Below, piece by piece: positions 15,395-23,992 of a stretch of DNA of 64,000 bases. The position numbers were made by a program, and so were the translations under genes. Under the pieces are notes generated by a model. It was not told the DNA's origin and searched no databases. It saw nothing but the letters and a program-made list of their open reading frames with translations. The first letter of the stretch is position 1. The number at the start of each line of letters is the position of its first letter. The DNA comes from Streptomyces roseicoloratus (lineage in GTDB: Bacteria > Actinomycetota > Actinomycetes > Streptomycetales > Streptomycetaceae), in contig NZ_SDOY01000173.1 in the NCBI RefSeq assembly GCF_004117935.1, positions 18,506 through 82,505 of the forward strand, given 5' to 3'.

Positions 15395-16465
15395 ATGACC
15401 AGCAAGGGCACCCACCAGTGGCGCGGCATCATCGAGGAGTACCGGGACCGTCTTCCGGTCACGGACACGACGCCGGTCGTCACGCTCCGTGAGGGCGGCA
15501 CGCCGCTCGTCCCCGCTCAGGTCCTCTCCGAGCGCACGGGCTGCGAGGTGCACCTCAAGGTCGAGGGCGCCAACCCCACCGGCTCCTTCAAGGACCGGGG
15601 CATGACCATGGCCATCTCCAAGGCCAAGGAGGAGGGCGCGCGGGCCGTCATCTGCGCGTCCACCGGCAACACCTCCGCCTCCGCCGCCGCGTACGCGGTG
15701 CGCGCCGGCATGGTTTCCGCCGTTCTCGTCCCGCAGGGGAAGATCGCGCTCGGCAAGATGGGGCAGGCGCTCGTGCACGGCGCCAAGATCCTCCAGGTCG
15801 ACGGAAACTTCGACGACTGTCTGACGCTGGCCCGCGCGCTGTCCGAGAACTACCCGGTGGCGCTGGTCAATTCGGTGAACCCGGTCCGCATCGAGGGTCA
15901 GAAGACCGCCGCGTTCGAGATCGTGGACATGCTGGGCGACGCGCCCGACATCCACGTGCTGCCCGTCGGCAACGCCGGCAACATCACGGCGTACTGGAAG
16001 GGGTACCGCGAGTACGCCGCCGACGGGATCGCCTCCCGCACGCCGCGCATGTGGGGCTTCCAGGCCTCCGGCTCCGCGCCGCTGGTGCGCGGCGAGGTGG
16101 TCAAGGACCCGTCGACGATCGCCACCGCGATCCGCATCGGCAACCCGGCCTCGTGGGACTACGCGATCGCCGCGCGCGACGAGTCGGGCGGCTTCATCGA
16201 CGAGGTGACGGACCGTGAGATCCTGCAGGCCTACCGCCTGTTGGCCGCTCAGGAGGGCGTCTTCGTCGAGCCCGCGTCGGCCGCGTCGGTCGCCGGTCTG
16301 CTGAAGGCCGCCGCCCAGGGCAAGGTCGACCCGGGCCAGAAGATCGTCTGCACGGTCACCGGCAACGGTCTGAAGGACCCCGACTGGGCCGTCGCCGGCG
16401 CCCCCCAGCCGGTCACCGTGCCGGTCGACGCCGCGGCCGCCGCCCAGCGCCTCGGCCTCGTCTGA
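15395..16465 (+). CDS. thrC: Threonine synthase
   Basis: 356 aa. PLP fold-II enzyme making L-threonine from O-phosphohomoserine. The PLP Lys is in NPTGSFKDRGMTMAI, the phosphate-binding loop is STGNTSASAAAYA, and EGQKTAAFEIVDMLG and CTVTGNGLKDP are further family motifs. Length fits the short bacterial class. Coupled with hom (6-bp gap), but separated from thrB by a structured 308-bp leader. Confidence 0.97.
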   Translation: MTSKGTHQWRGIIEEYRDRLPVTDTTPVVTLREGGTPLVPAQVLSERTGCEVHLKVEGANPTGSFKDRGMTMAISKAKEEGARAVICASTGNTSASAAAYAVRAGMVSAVLVPQGKIALGKMGQALVHGAKILQVDGNFDDCLTLARALSENYPVALVNSVNPVRIEGQKTAAFEIVDMLGDAPDIHVLPVGNAGNITAYWKGYREYAADGIASRTPRMWGFQASGSAPLVRGEVVKDPSTIATAIRIGNPASWDYAIAARDESGGFIDEVTDREILQAYRLLAAQEGVFVEPASAASVAGLLKAAAQGKVDPGQKIVCTVTGNGLKDPDWAVAGAPQPVTVPVDAAAAAQRLGLV

Positions 16466-16513
16466 ATCCGGCCGGAAATCGACGCATTGCGCGGTGCGCC
16501 GTGAGGGGTGCAC

Positions 16514-16556
16514 TGTAGGTTCCTGATCGGATGTCAAACCCGATCAGGAACCTACA
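16514..16556 (+). promoter_or_regulatory. 17-bp perfect hairpin downstream of thrC
   Basis: Left arm 16514-16530 and right arm 16540-16556 are perfectly complementary with a 9-nt loop. The stem is mixed in base content and ends in TAGG rather than U-rich sequence. It could end thrC transcription or be a structured element of the thrB leader. Confidence 0.6.
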
Positions 16557-16610
16557 TAGGCGCACAGTTTGGCGCGCGACACGCATCGTGCGCCTCCTGT
16601 GCGCCCTATG
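16555..16610 (+). promoter_or_regulatory. Second long-range hairpin in the thrC-thrB gap
   Basis: CATAGGCGCACAG (16555-16567) is complementary, with one bulged base, to CTGTGCGCCCTATG (16597-16610), across a 29-nt spacer. It shares its first two bases with the previous hairpin, so the two structures could be alternative. Confidence 0.5.
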
Positions 16611-16632
16611 TCGCGACAGAACCTTCCTTCGA

Positions 16633-16668
16633 TAGGCTGTACCGAACCCGCCCCGACGCATATGCGTC
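16633..16668 (+). promoter_or_regulatory. Possible thrB promoter -10 and 14-bp palindrome
   Basis: TAGGCT (16633-16638) resembles a SigHrdB -10; the -35 18 bp upstream (TGTCGC) is weak. The perfect palindrome GACGCATATGCGTC (16655-16668) lies about where the transcript would begin and could be an operator. thrB starts 105 bp further, after AAGGAGA. Confidence 0.35.
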
Positions 16669-16773
16669 GTGTTGTTGCCGTTGCCGCGCCCGAGGCGCGA
16701 GCGGCCCCCGGGGTTCTCCGTACCTCCACCGAAATTCCCCGTAAGTCCGCACGTCAAGGAGAGTCATCGAGCG

Positions 16774-17691
16774 ATGGCCGGTCCCGCGTTCCGCGCCGCC
16801 GCCGTACGGGTGCGCGTCCCCGCCACCAGCGCCAACCTCGGCCCGGGCTTCGACGCCTTCGGCCTGTCGCTGGGGCTCTACGACGACGTCGTCGTCCGGG
16901 TCGCCGACTCCGGGCTGCACATCGACATCGCCGGAGAAGGCGCCGACACCCTGCCGCGCGACGAGAGCCACCTGCTCATCCGCTCCCTGCGCACGGCCTT
17001 CGACCTGCTCGGCGGGCAGCCGCGCGGGCTCGAGGTCGTCTGCGCCAACCGCATCCCGCACGGGCGCGGCCTCGGCTCCTCCTCCGCCGCCATCTGCGCC
17101 GGCATCGTCGCCGCCCGCGCCGTGACCATAGGCGGCGACGCGCGGCTCGACGAGACCGCGCTGCTCGAACTCGCCACCGAGATCGAGGGCCACCCGGACA
17201 ACGTCGCCGCCTGTCTGCTCGGCGGCTTCACCCTCGCCTGGACCGAGGCCGGCGCCGCTCGGGCGATCAGGATGGACCCCTCGGATTCCATCGTTCCGGT
17301 GGTTTTCGTCCCCGGGAAGCCCGTGCTGACGGAGACCGCCCGCGGCCTGCTCCCGCGCACCGTCCCGCACGTGGACGCCGCGGCCAACGCCGGCCGGGCC
17401 GCGCTCCTCGTCGAGGCCCTGACCCGCCGGCCCGAACTGCTGCTGGCGGCCACCGAGGACCGGCTGCACCAGGAGTACCGGGCGCCCGCGATGCCCGAGA
17501 GCATCGCCCTGGTCAACCGGCTGCGCGCGGACGGCGTGCCCGCGGTCATCTCCGGCGCGGGCCCGACGGTGCTCGCACTGGCCGAACACGGGACGGCCGA
17601 CAAGGTCGCCCTCCTTGCGGGTGAGGGCTGGGCCGCCAACCGGCTCGACCTCGACATGCCCGGCGCGAGCGTCCTGCCGCTGGCGACCTGA
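16774..17691 (+). CDS. thrB: Homoserine kinase
   Basis: 305 aa from ATG 16774, chosen because AAGGAG lies about 15 nt upstream and the protein then begins just before the GHMP motif. Phosphorylates homoserine with ATP. VPATSANLGPGFDAFGLSLGLYDD is the N-terminal substrate motif, IPHGRGLGSSSAAICAGI the GHMP ATP-binding loop, and PAVISGAGPTVLAL the C-terminal glycine motif. Its product is the substrate of ThrC encoded upstream. Confidence 0.97.
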   Translation: MAGPAFRAAAVRVRVPATSANLGPGFDAFGLSLGLYDDVVVRVADSGLHIDIAGEGADTLPRDESHLLIRSLRTAFDLLGGQPRGLEVVCANRIPHGRGLGSSSAAICAGIVAARAVTIGGDARLDETALLELATEIEGHPDNVAACLLGGFTLAWTEAGAARAIRMDPSDSIVPVVFVPGKPVLTETARGLLPRTVPHVDAAANAGRAALLVEALTRRPELLLAATEDRLHQEYRAPAMPESIALVNRLRADGVPAVISGAGPTVLALAEHGTADKVALLAGEGWAANRLDLDMPGASVLPLAT

Positions 17692-17708
17692 CGGGCGGCG
17701 CGCGGTGT

Positions 17709-17728
17709 CCGGGCCGGAAAAGGCCCGG
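17709..17728 (+). terminator. Hairpin after thrB
   Basis: CCGGGCC (17709-17715) pairs with GGCCCGG (17722-17728) around GGAAAA. GTGTCC/GGACAC (17705/17737) offers an alternative outer pairing. Confidence 0.5.
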
Positions 17729-18123
17729 ATCTGCGCGGACACGAGATTGCCGGTGACGGAGAGGGGGAATGTTTGTTGGAGCCGGTAGTGTTAACCTCAA
17801 GCTTGCACCCGACGTCTTCGAGGCGCGGTGCTGAGTGTCCCTGTCAGGGACCACCCATTCTTCCGGGAGCCTCCTCCACTGCCTGAGCAGCCTGCCTGAG
17901 CAGTTTCGAGCACGCTCCGGAACCGGCACGACACCCCTCGCTCTGCTGCATCGCGTGAGGGCCGAGCAGGGGGCGCTCGGGCCGGATCTACAGCACGTTT
18001 TCTCTTCCGCCGCACCCGGCGGGACCACCGCTCCGACACGGTCCGCCAAGCAGGACCGCTGCCGGACAGCACAACCGGTCGCCGAGCCAGATGGCCGACG
18101 TCCGCTCCAGGGAAGGACCCTTC
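17729..18123 (+). promoter_or_regulatory. Long untranslated leader region of rho
   Basis: No gene is seen in these ~395 bp. TTGTTG at 17773 and TAACCT at 17792 are promoter-like but too closely spaced to be convincing. The sequence then becomes C-rich and G-poor over long runs, with the repeat TGCCTGAGCAG twice in tandem near 17880-17903. C-rich unstructured RNA is what Rho loads on, so autoregulation by premature termination is plausible but inferred. Confidence 0.4.
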
Positions 18124-20151
18124 GTGAGCGACACCACCGATCTGATGGGCGTGAGTGCCGACAACAGCGTCGACAACGCCGCGCCCGCCGCAGGTGCTGC
18201 CACTGGCACCACCGCACGGCGCCGCCGCTCCGGCACCGGCCTCGAGGGCATGGTCCTGGCCGAGCTGCAGCAGGTCGCGTCCGGCCTCGGCATCAGGGGC
18301 ACCGCGCGGATGCGCAAGAGCCAGCTGATCGAGGTCATCAAGGAGGCGCAGGCCGGCGGCTCCGCCGCCGCGCCCGCCAAGTCCGGCGACGCCGCCGAGA
18401 CCAAGCCGAAGCGCCGCGCCGCCTCCAAGGCCCGTACGGCCGAGCCCGCTGCCGCCGAGACGGCCGAGCCGAAGGCCGAGAAGGCCGCCGAGCCCGTCGC
18501 CCAGCAGCAGATCGAGATCCCGGGCCAGCCCGCGGGCGTCGACGCCCCGGCGGGCGAGCGCCGCCGCCGCCGCGCGACCGCCCCCGCCGGTTCGCCGGAC
18601 GGCGCCGAGGTCAAGGCCGAGACCGCCCAGGTCGTCAAGACCGAGGCCCGCGCCGAGGCCCGTACGGAGACCAAGTCCGAGCCGCAGGCCGACGCCAAGG
18701 CCGAGGCCGACGGTGCCGAGGGCCGTGGCCGCCGCGAGCGCGGCGAGCGCGGCGAGCGCGGTGACCGCCGCGACCGCCGTGACCGCCAGCGCGACCGCAA
18801 GGGCGACGACCAGCAGGGCGGCGGCCAGGGCGGCCAGCGCAAGGAGCGCCAGGGCCAGCCGCAGGGCCAGCAGGGCGGCCAGCCGGCCGGCCCGCAGGAC
18901 GACGGCTACGACGACGAGGCCGGCGGCCGCCGGGGCCGTCGCGGCCGCTACCGCGACCGCCGGGGCCGTCGCGGCCGTGACGACTTCGCGGGCGAGCCGC
19001 AGGTCTCCGAGGACGACGTCCTGATCCCCGTCGCGGGCATCCTCGACATCCTCGACAACTACGCGTTCATCCGGACCTCCGGCTACCTGCCCGGCCCGAA
19101 CGACGTGTACGTCTCCCTCGCCCAGGTCCGCAAGAGCGGTCTGCGCAAGGGCGACCACGTCACCGGTGCGGTGCGCCAGCCGAAGGAGGGCGAGCGCCGC
19201 GAGAAGTTCAACGCGCTGGTGCGCCTCGACTCGGTCAACGGCATGGCGCCGGAGTCCGGCCGCGGCCGCCCCGAGTTCAACAAGCTCACCCCGCTGTACC
19301 CGCAGGACCGCCTCCGTCTGGAGACCGACCCGGGCGTGCTGACCACGCGGATCATCGACCTCGTGTCGCCGATCGGCAAGGGCCAGCGCGGTCTGATCGT
19401 GGCCCCGCCGAAGACCGGCAAGACCATGATCATGCAGGCGATCGCCAACGCGATCACCCACAACAACCCCGAGTGCCACCTGATGGTCGTCCTCGTCGAC
19501 GAGCGTCCGGAAGAGGTCACCGACATGCAGCGGTCGGTCAAGGGCGAGGTCATCTCCTCGACCTTCGACCGCCCGGCCGAGGACCACACCACGGTCGCCG
19601 AGCTGGCCATCGAGCGCGCCAAGCGCCTCGTGGAGCTGGGTCACGACGTGGTCGTCCTGCTCGACTCCATCACCCGCCTGGGCCGCGCGTACAACCTCGC
19701 GGCGCCCGCCTCCGGCCGCATCCTGTCCGGTGGTGTCGACTCGACCGCGCTCTACCCGCCGAAGCGCTTCTTCGGTGCCGCGCGCAACATCGAGGACGGC
19801 GGCTCGCTGACCATCCTGGCCACCGCGCTGGTCGACACCGGCTCGCGCATGGACGAGGTGATCTTCGAGGAGTTCAAGGGCACCGGCAACATGGAGCTCA
19901 AGCTCGACCGGAAGCTCGCCGACAAGCGCATCTTCCCGGCCGTCGACGTCGACGCCTCGGGCACGCGCAAGGAGGAGATCCTGCTCGGCAGCGAGGAGCT
20001 CTCCATCACCTGGAAGCTGCGCCGCGTGCTGCACGCGCTCGACCAGCAGCAGGCGATCGAGCTGCTGCTCGACAAGATGAAGCAGACGAAGTCGAACGCC
20101 GAGTTCCTGCTGCAGATCCAGAAGACGACGCCCGGCGCCAACAACGACTGA
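18124..20151 (+). CDS. rho: Transcription termination factor Rho
   Basis: 675 aa from GTG 18124, preceded by GGGAAGGA; an ATG at 18091 lacks a ribosome site. Residues 1-90 contain the Rho N-terminal helical domain (LEGMVLAELQQVASGLGIRGTARMRKSQLIEVIKEAQ). A long low-complexity insert follows (about 90-300), Ala/Glu-rich then Arg/Gly-rich (RGRRERGERGERGDRRDRR), as known in high-GC actinobacteria. The cold-shock RNA-binding domain begins near 300 (VAGILDILDNYAFIRTSGYLPGPNDVYVSL). The ATPase has Walker A APPKTGKTMIMQ and Walker B VVVLLDSITR. A hexameric RNA translocase. Confidence 0.97.
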   Translation: MSDTTDLMGVSADNSVDNAAPAAGAATGTTARRRRSGTGLEGMVLAELQQVASGLGIRGTARMRKSQLIEVIKEAQAGGSAAAPAKSGDAAETKPKRRAASKARTAEPAAAETAEPKAEKAAEPVAQQQIEIPGQPAGVDAPAGERRRRRATAPAGSPDGAEVKAETAQVVKTEARAEARTETKSEPQADAKAEADGAEGRGRRERGERGERGDRRDRRDRQRDRKGDDQQGGGQGGQRKERQGQPQGQQGGQPAGPQDDGYDDEAGGRRGRRGRYRDRRGRRGRDDFAGEPQVSEDDVLIPVAGILDILDNYAFIRTSGYLPGPNDVYVSLAQVRKSGLRKGDHVTGAVRQPKEGERREKFNALVRLDSVNGMAPESGRGRPEFNKLTPLYPQDRLRLETDPGVLTTRIIDLVSPIGKGQRGLIVAPPKTGKTMIMQAIANAITHNNPECHLMVVLVDERPEEVTDMQRSVKGEVISSTFDRPAEDHTTVAELAIERAKRLVELGHDVVVLLDSITRLGRAYNLAAPASGRILSGGVDSTALYPPKRFFGAARNIEDGGSLTILATALVDTGSRMDEVIFEEFKGTGNMELKLDRKLADKRIFPAVDVDASGTRKEEILLGSEELSITWKLRRVLHALDQQQAIELLLDKMKQTKSNAEFLLQIQKTTPGANND

Positions 20152-20220
20152 CGCCGAGACCCTCGTCACACGACGAGGTACCGGCCTCCGGGCCGTAACC
20201 TCGCCGTGACCTGCGCAAAC

Positions 20221-20256
20221 GACCGCGCCCACCGTGTCCGCACGGTGGGCGCGGTC
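20221..20256. terminator. Terminator after rho
   Basis: Perfect 16-bp stem (20221-20236 with 20241-20256) with a TCCG loop. A smaller CCTCGTC/GACGAGG hairpin precedes it at 20161-20178. Confidence 0.85.
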
Positions 20257-20357
20257 GCGTTACGGTCCGTCGACCGCCCAAACCCCACAGCCTCCCGTGC
20301 AACCCTTTCGGGTGCTTCGCCGTCACACAAGGTGAACCATAGGGCTGAGGGAAGACG

Positions 20358-21449
20358 ATGACCGAGCAGAACCATAACGGCCGAATACGGGCCACCGGCC
20401 GCCGCCGCAAGCCGCCCGCCAAGGGCCGCCGCGTCGCGGTCGCCGCCGCCTGGACCGCGGCCGTGCTCGTGCTCGCCGGCGGCTCCGGACTCGGCTACGT
20501 CTACTTCAAGCTCAACGGCAACCTCGACGGCGTCGACATCAACGCGCAGCTCGGCAAGGACCGGCCCGAGGACGTCGACAACGGCTCGATGGACATCCTC
20601 GTCCTCGGATCCGACTCCCGGGCCGGCGCCAACGGCGACTACGGCCGCGACGAGGGCGGCGCCCGCTCCGACACCGCGATGGTCGTCCACGTCTACGAGG
20701 GCCACCAGAAGGCCTCCGTGGTCTCCATCCCGCGCGACACCCTGATCGACCGCCCCGCCTGCACGGACGGGAAGGGCGGCAAGGCCGCCGCCGAGCGCCG
20801 GGCCATGTTCAACACGGCGTACGAGGTCGGCGGCCCGGCCTGCGCGGTCAAGACCGTCGAGGCGATGTCCGGCATCCGCATGGACCACTACATCGAGGTC
20901 GACTTCACCGGCTTCAAGAAGCTCATCGACCGGCTCGGCGGCGTCGAGATCACCACCACCCAGGCCATCAGGGACTCCAAGAGCCACCTCGACCTCGCAC
21001 CGGGCACGCACACCCTCGACGGCGAGCGGTCCCTCGGCCTGGTCCGCACCCGCAAGAGCGTCGGCGACGGCAGCGACCTCGGCCGCATCCAGCTCCAGCA
21101 GGCCTTCATGAAGGCCTTCATCACACAGGTGAAGAGCGTCGGCGTCTTCTCCGACCCGAAGAAACTGCTCGACCTCGCCGACGCCGCCACCAAGGCCATC
21201 ACGCCCGACTCCGAGCTCGACTCCGTCACCGAGCTGATGGGCTTCGCCAAGGGCCTGTCCGGCCTCGGCGCCGACGACGTCCACATGATCACGCTGCCGG
21301 TCGCGTACGACCCGCGGGACCCCAACCGGGTCGTGCCCCTGGAGGCCCAGGGCGGGCAGGTCTGGGCGGCGCTCAGGGCCGACCGGCCGATCCCCGCGTC
21401 GGCGACGAAGGACGCGGCCACGGGCCGGGCCGACGGCCTCGTGAAGTAG
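20358..21449 (+). CDS. LytR-CpsA-Psr (LCP) family glycopolymer ligase
   Basis: 363 aa. A basic cytoplasmic N-terminus and one membrane helix (about 28-48, VAAAWTAAVLVLAGGSGLGYVYF) anchor an extracellular LCP domain. Motifs are MDILVLGSDSRAG, RSDTAMVVHV, VVSIPRDTLID, FTGFKKLIDRLGGVEI and DGERSLGLVRTRKSVGDGSDLGRIQLQQ; the Arg and Asp residues bind the polyprenyl pyrophosphate. LCP enzymes transfer wall glycopolymers from lipid carriers to peptidoglycan. It lies alone between the rho terminator and rpmE. Confidence 0.92.
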   Translation: MTEQNHNGRIRATGRRRKPPAKGRRVAVAAAWTAAVLVLAGGSGLGYVYFKLNGNLDGVDINAQLGKDRPEDVDNGSMDILVLGSDSRAGANGDYGRDEGGARSDTAMVVHVYEGHQKASVVSIPRDTLIDRPACTDGKGGKAAAERRAMFNTAYEVGGPACAVKTVEAMSGIRMDHYIEVDFTGFKKLIDRLGGVEITTTQAIRDSKSHLDLAPGTHTLDGERSLGLVRTRKSVGDGSDLGRIQLQQAFMKAFITQVKSVGVFSDPKKLLDLADAATKAITPDSELDSVTELMGFAKGLSGLGADDVHMITLPVAYDPRDPNRVVPLEAQGGQVWAALRADRPIPASATKDAATGRADGLVK

Positions 21450-21473
21450 CGGAGGACGGCCCGGGAGCCCTCA

Positions 21474-21499
21474 GGAATAGTTCCGGACCGACCCCGGTT
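21474..21499 (+). promoter_or_regulatory. Candidate SigR promoter for rpmE
   Basis: GGAAT (21474-21478), 18 bp, then GTT (21497-21499) fits the SigR consensus GGAAT-N18-GTT used in Streptomyces under thiol-oxidative stress. rpmE is among reported SigR targets in S. coelicolor. The predicted start leaves a leader of about 95 nt. Confidence 0.6.
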
Positions 21500-21602
21500 T
21501 TGGGAGATACGGCCGGTCCTGGCAGACTGGTACGTCGGCCCCGGTTCACGCATGTGCATCCCGCACGGGCGACCCGGAGCCCTCCCGGAACTAGGAGACA
21601 CC

Positions 21603-21827
21603 TTGAAGCGCGAGATCCACCCCGAGTACGTCGAGACCCAGGTCAGCTGCACCTGTGGCGCGTCGTTCACCACCCGTAGCACCCTGACCGAGGGCACCAT
21701 CCGTGCCGAGGTCTGCTCCGAGTGCCACCCGTTCTACACGGGCAAGCAGAAGATCCTCGACACCGGCGGCCGCGTCGCCCGCTTCGAGGCCCGCTTCGGC
21801 AAGGCTGCCGGCTCCGCCAAGAAGTAG
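21603..21827 (+). CDS. rpmE: Ribosomal protein L31 (zinc-binding type)
   Basis: 74 aa from TTG 21603, preceded by AGGAGA; upstream frame extensions lack L31 sequence. The start MKREIHPEYVETQVSCTCGASFTTRST and the later VCSECHPFYTGKQKILDTGGRV carry the two CxC/CxxC pairs that bind zinc in the C+ form of L31. It sits at the large subunit surface near L5. Zinc release under oxidative stress is relevant to the SigR-like promoter upstream. Confidence 0.97.
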   Translation: MKREIHPEYVETQVSCTCGASFTTRSTLTEGTIRAEVCSECHPFYTGKQKILDTGGRVARFEARFGKAAGSAKK

Positions 21828-21923
21828 CGAGCCACTGCGCCGGTCTTCGGCTGCCCCTGCGCGGGGCGGCCGGGACCGGCGCTTTGCCGTCCCGTAGCAA
21901 CTGACGAAAACCAGGAGCCCCCG

Positions 21924-23000
21924 ATGTTCGAGGCGGTCGAGGAACTGGTCGGCGAGCACGCCGACCTCGAGAAGAAGCTCGCCGACCCTTCGGTCCACGC
22001 CGACCAGGCCAACGCGCGCAAGCTGAACAAGCGTTACGCGGAGCTGACCCCGATCGTCGCCACCTACCGCTCCTGGAAGCAGACCGGTGACGACATCGAG
22101 ACGGCCCGCGAGTTCGCGCACGACGACCCGGACTTCGCGGCCGAGGTCAAGGAGCTGGAGAAGCAGCGCGAGGAGCTGACCGAGAAGCTGCGGCTGCTGC
22201 TCGTTCCGCGCGACCCCAGCGACGACAAGGACGTCATCCTCGAGATCAAGGCCGGCGCGGGCGGCGACGAGTCCGCCCTGTTCGCCGGCGACCTCCTGCG
22301 GATGTACCTGCGCTACGCCGAGCGGGTCGGCTGGAAGACCGAGATCATCGACGCCACCGAGTCCGAGCTCGGCGGCTACAAGGACGTCCAGGTCGCCGTG
22401 AAGACCAAGGGCGGCAACGGGGCCACCGAGCCCGGCCAGGGCGTCTGGGCGCGACTGAAGTACGAGGGCGGTGTGCACCGCGTGCAGCGCGTGCCCGCGA
22501 CCGAGTCGCAGGGCCGCATCCACACCTCCGCGGCCGGCGTGCTCGTCACGCCGGAGGCCGAGGAGGTCGACGTCGAGATCCACGCCAACGACCTGCGGAT
22601 CGACGTCTACCGCTCGTCCGGCCCCGGTGGCCAGTCGGTCAACACCACCGACTCCGCCGTCCGCATCACGCACCTGCCGACCGGCATCGTCGCGTCCTGC
22701 CAGAACGAGAAGAGCCAGCTCCAGAACAAGGAGCAGGCCATGCGCATCCTGCGGTCCCGGCTGCTCGCCGCCGCGCAGGAGAAGGCCGAGGCCGAGGCCG
22801 CCGACGCCCGCCGCAGCCAGGTCCGCACCGTCGACCGCTCCGAGAAGATCCGCACGTACAACTTCCCGGAGAACCGCATCTCGGACCACCGCGTCGGCTT
22901 CAAGGCGTACAACCTGGACCAGGTGCTCGACGGCGAACTGGACGCGGTCATCCAGGCCTGCGTCGACGCCGACTCGGCCGCCAAGCTGGCCGCCGCGTAG
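21924..23000 (+). CDS. prfA: Peptide chain release factor 1
   Basis: 358 aa. Recognises UAA and UAG and triggers peptide release. The codon-reading tripeptide is in RVPATESQGRIHTSAA (PAT), and the catalytic GGQ in SSGPGGQSVNTTDSAVRITH, whose Gln is methylated by PrmC encoded next. The N-terminal helical domain (1-100) precedes domain 2. Length is normal. It follows rpmE by 96 bp. Confidence 0.97.
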   Translation: MFEAVEELVGEHADLEKKLADPSVHADQANARKLNKRYAELTPIVATYRSWKQTGDDIETAREFAHDDPDFAAEVKELEKQREELTEKLRLLLVPRDPSDDKDVILEIKAGAGGDESALFAGDLLRMYLRYAERVGWKTEIIDATESELGGYKDVQVAVKTKGGNGATEPGQGVWARLKYEGGVHRVQRVPATESQGRIHTSAAGVLVTPEAEEVDVEIHANDLRIDVYRSSGPGGQSVNTTDSAVRITHLPTGIVASCQNEKSQLQNKEQAMRILRSRLLAAAQEKAEAEAADARRSQVRTVDRSEKIRTYNFPENRISDHRVGFKAYNLDQVLDGELDAVIQACVDADSAAKLAAA

Positions 23001-23110
23001 CACCGCGCCGGCGCGCCGGCACCGCGCAGCCGCGTGGCACCGCTGCCGCGGAGGACCGCCGCGGAGGACCCGACCTCGTACCAGCCCCACCCGCACCACG
23101 GAGGACCAGC

Positions 23111-23992
23111 GTGCAGTCACATTCTGGGGGGCGACCCCCAGTCCCCCGCAGTCTGCTGCTTGCCGAGGTGGCCCAGGCCACCCAGCGGCTGGCCGACGCC
23201 GGCGTTCCCTCGCCGCGTTTCGACGCCGAGGAGCTCGCCGCGTTCGTGCACGGCGTCAAGCGGGGGGAGCTGCACAACGTCAAGGACGCGGACTTCGACG
23301 CCCGCTACTGGGAGACCATCGCGCGCCGCGAGGCGCGCGAGCCGCTCCAGCACATCACCGGCCGCGCGTTCTTCCGCTACCTGGAGCTCCAGGTGGGCCC
23401 CGGCGTCTTCGTGCCGCGCCCCGAGACCGAGTCGGTGGTCGGCTGGGCCATAGACGCCGTCCGCGCCATGGACGTCGTCGAGCCGCTCATCGTCGACCTG
23501 TGCACGGGCTCCGGCGCGATCGCGCTCGCCCTGGCGCAGGAGGTGCCGCGCTCGACCGTGCACGCCGTGGAGCTGTCCGAGGACGCCCTGGTGTGGACGC
23601 GCAAGAACGTGGAGGGCTCGCGCGTCGTCCTGCACGAGGGCGACGCCCTGAGCGCGCTGCCGGAGCTCGACGGCCAGGTCGACCTGGTCATCTCCAACCC
23701 GCCCTACATCCCGCTCACCGAGTGGGAGTACGTGGCCCCCGAGGCCCGCGACCACGACCCGGAGATGGCCCTGTTCTCCGGCGAGGACGGCCTCGACACC
23801 ATCCGCGGCATCGAGCGCACCGCGCACCGGCTGCTGCGGCCCGGCGGCCTCGTGGTCGTCGAGCACGCGGACACCCAGGGCGGCCAGGTGCCGTGGATCT
23901 TCAACGAGGAGGCCGGCTGGACGGACGCCGCCGACCACCCCGACCTGAACAACCGGCCGCGGTTCGCGACCGCGCGCAAGGCAACCCCATGA
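23111..23992 (+). CDS. prmC: Release factor glutamine methyltransferase
   Basis: 293 aa from GTG 23111 with GGAGGACC upstream. The SAM motif DLCTGSGAIALALAQEVP and the catalytic NPPY (DLVISNPPYIPLTEWEYV) define PrmC/HemK, which methylates the GGQ glutamine of RF1/RF2. The N-terminal RF-binding helices are LLLAEVAQATQRLADAGVPSPRFDAEELAAFV. The first ~14 residues (MQSHSGGRPPVPRS) are encoded by a palindromic sequence also present before atpA and look like an added extension. The stop overlaps the next small frame (ATGA). Confidence 0.93.
   Translation: MQSHSGGRPPVPRSLLLAEVAQATQRLADAGVPSPRFDAEELAAFVHGVKRGELHNVKDADFDARYWETIARREAREPLQHITGRAFFRYLELQVGPGVFVPRPETESVVGWAIDAVRAMDVVEPLIVDLCTGSGAIALALAQEVPRSTVHAVELSEDALVWTRKNVEGSRVVLHEGDALSALPELDGQVDLVISNPPYIPLTEWEYVAPEARDHDPEMALFSGEDGLDTIRGIERTAHRLLRPGGLVVVEHADTQGGQVPWIFNEEAGWTDAADHPDLNNRPRFATARKATP
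23124..23141 (+). repeat. REP-like palindrome in the prmC start region
   Basis: CTGGGGG-GCGA-CCCCCAG: a 7-bp stem with a GNRA-type loop, followed by tcccccg. A near copy (CTGGGGG-TCG-CCCCCAG, then acccc) lies at 31748. Its two places, one within coding sequence, suggest a dispersed extragenic palindrome. Confidence 0.6.

Noticed and set aside
16669..16773. Longer N-terminus for thrB starting at 16669
   Set aside because: Extra residues are Pro/Arg-rich and unrelated to homoserine kinases; AAGGAG precedes the ATG at 16774.
17797..20232. Open frame of 811 codons opposite rho
   Set aside because: Low-complexity Leu/Ala/Gly shadow of the rho low-complexity insert; no ribosome site or motifs.
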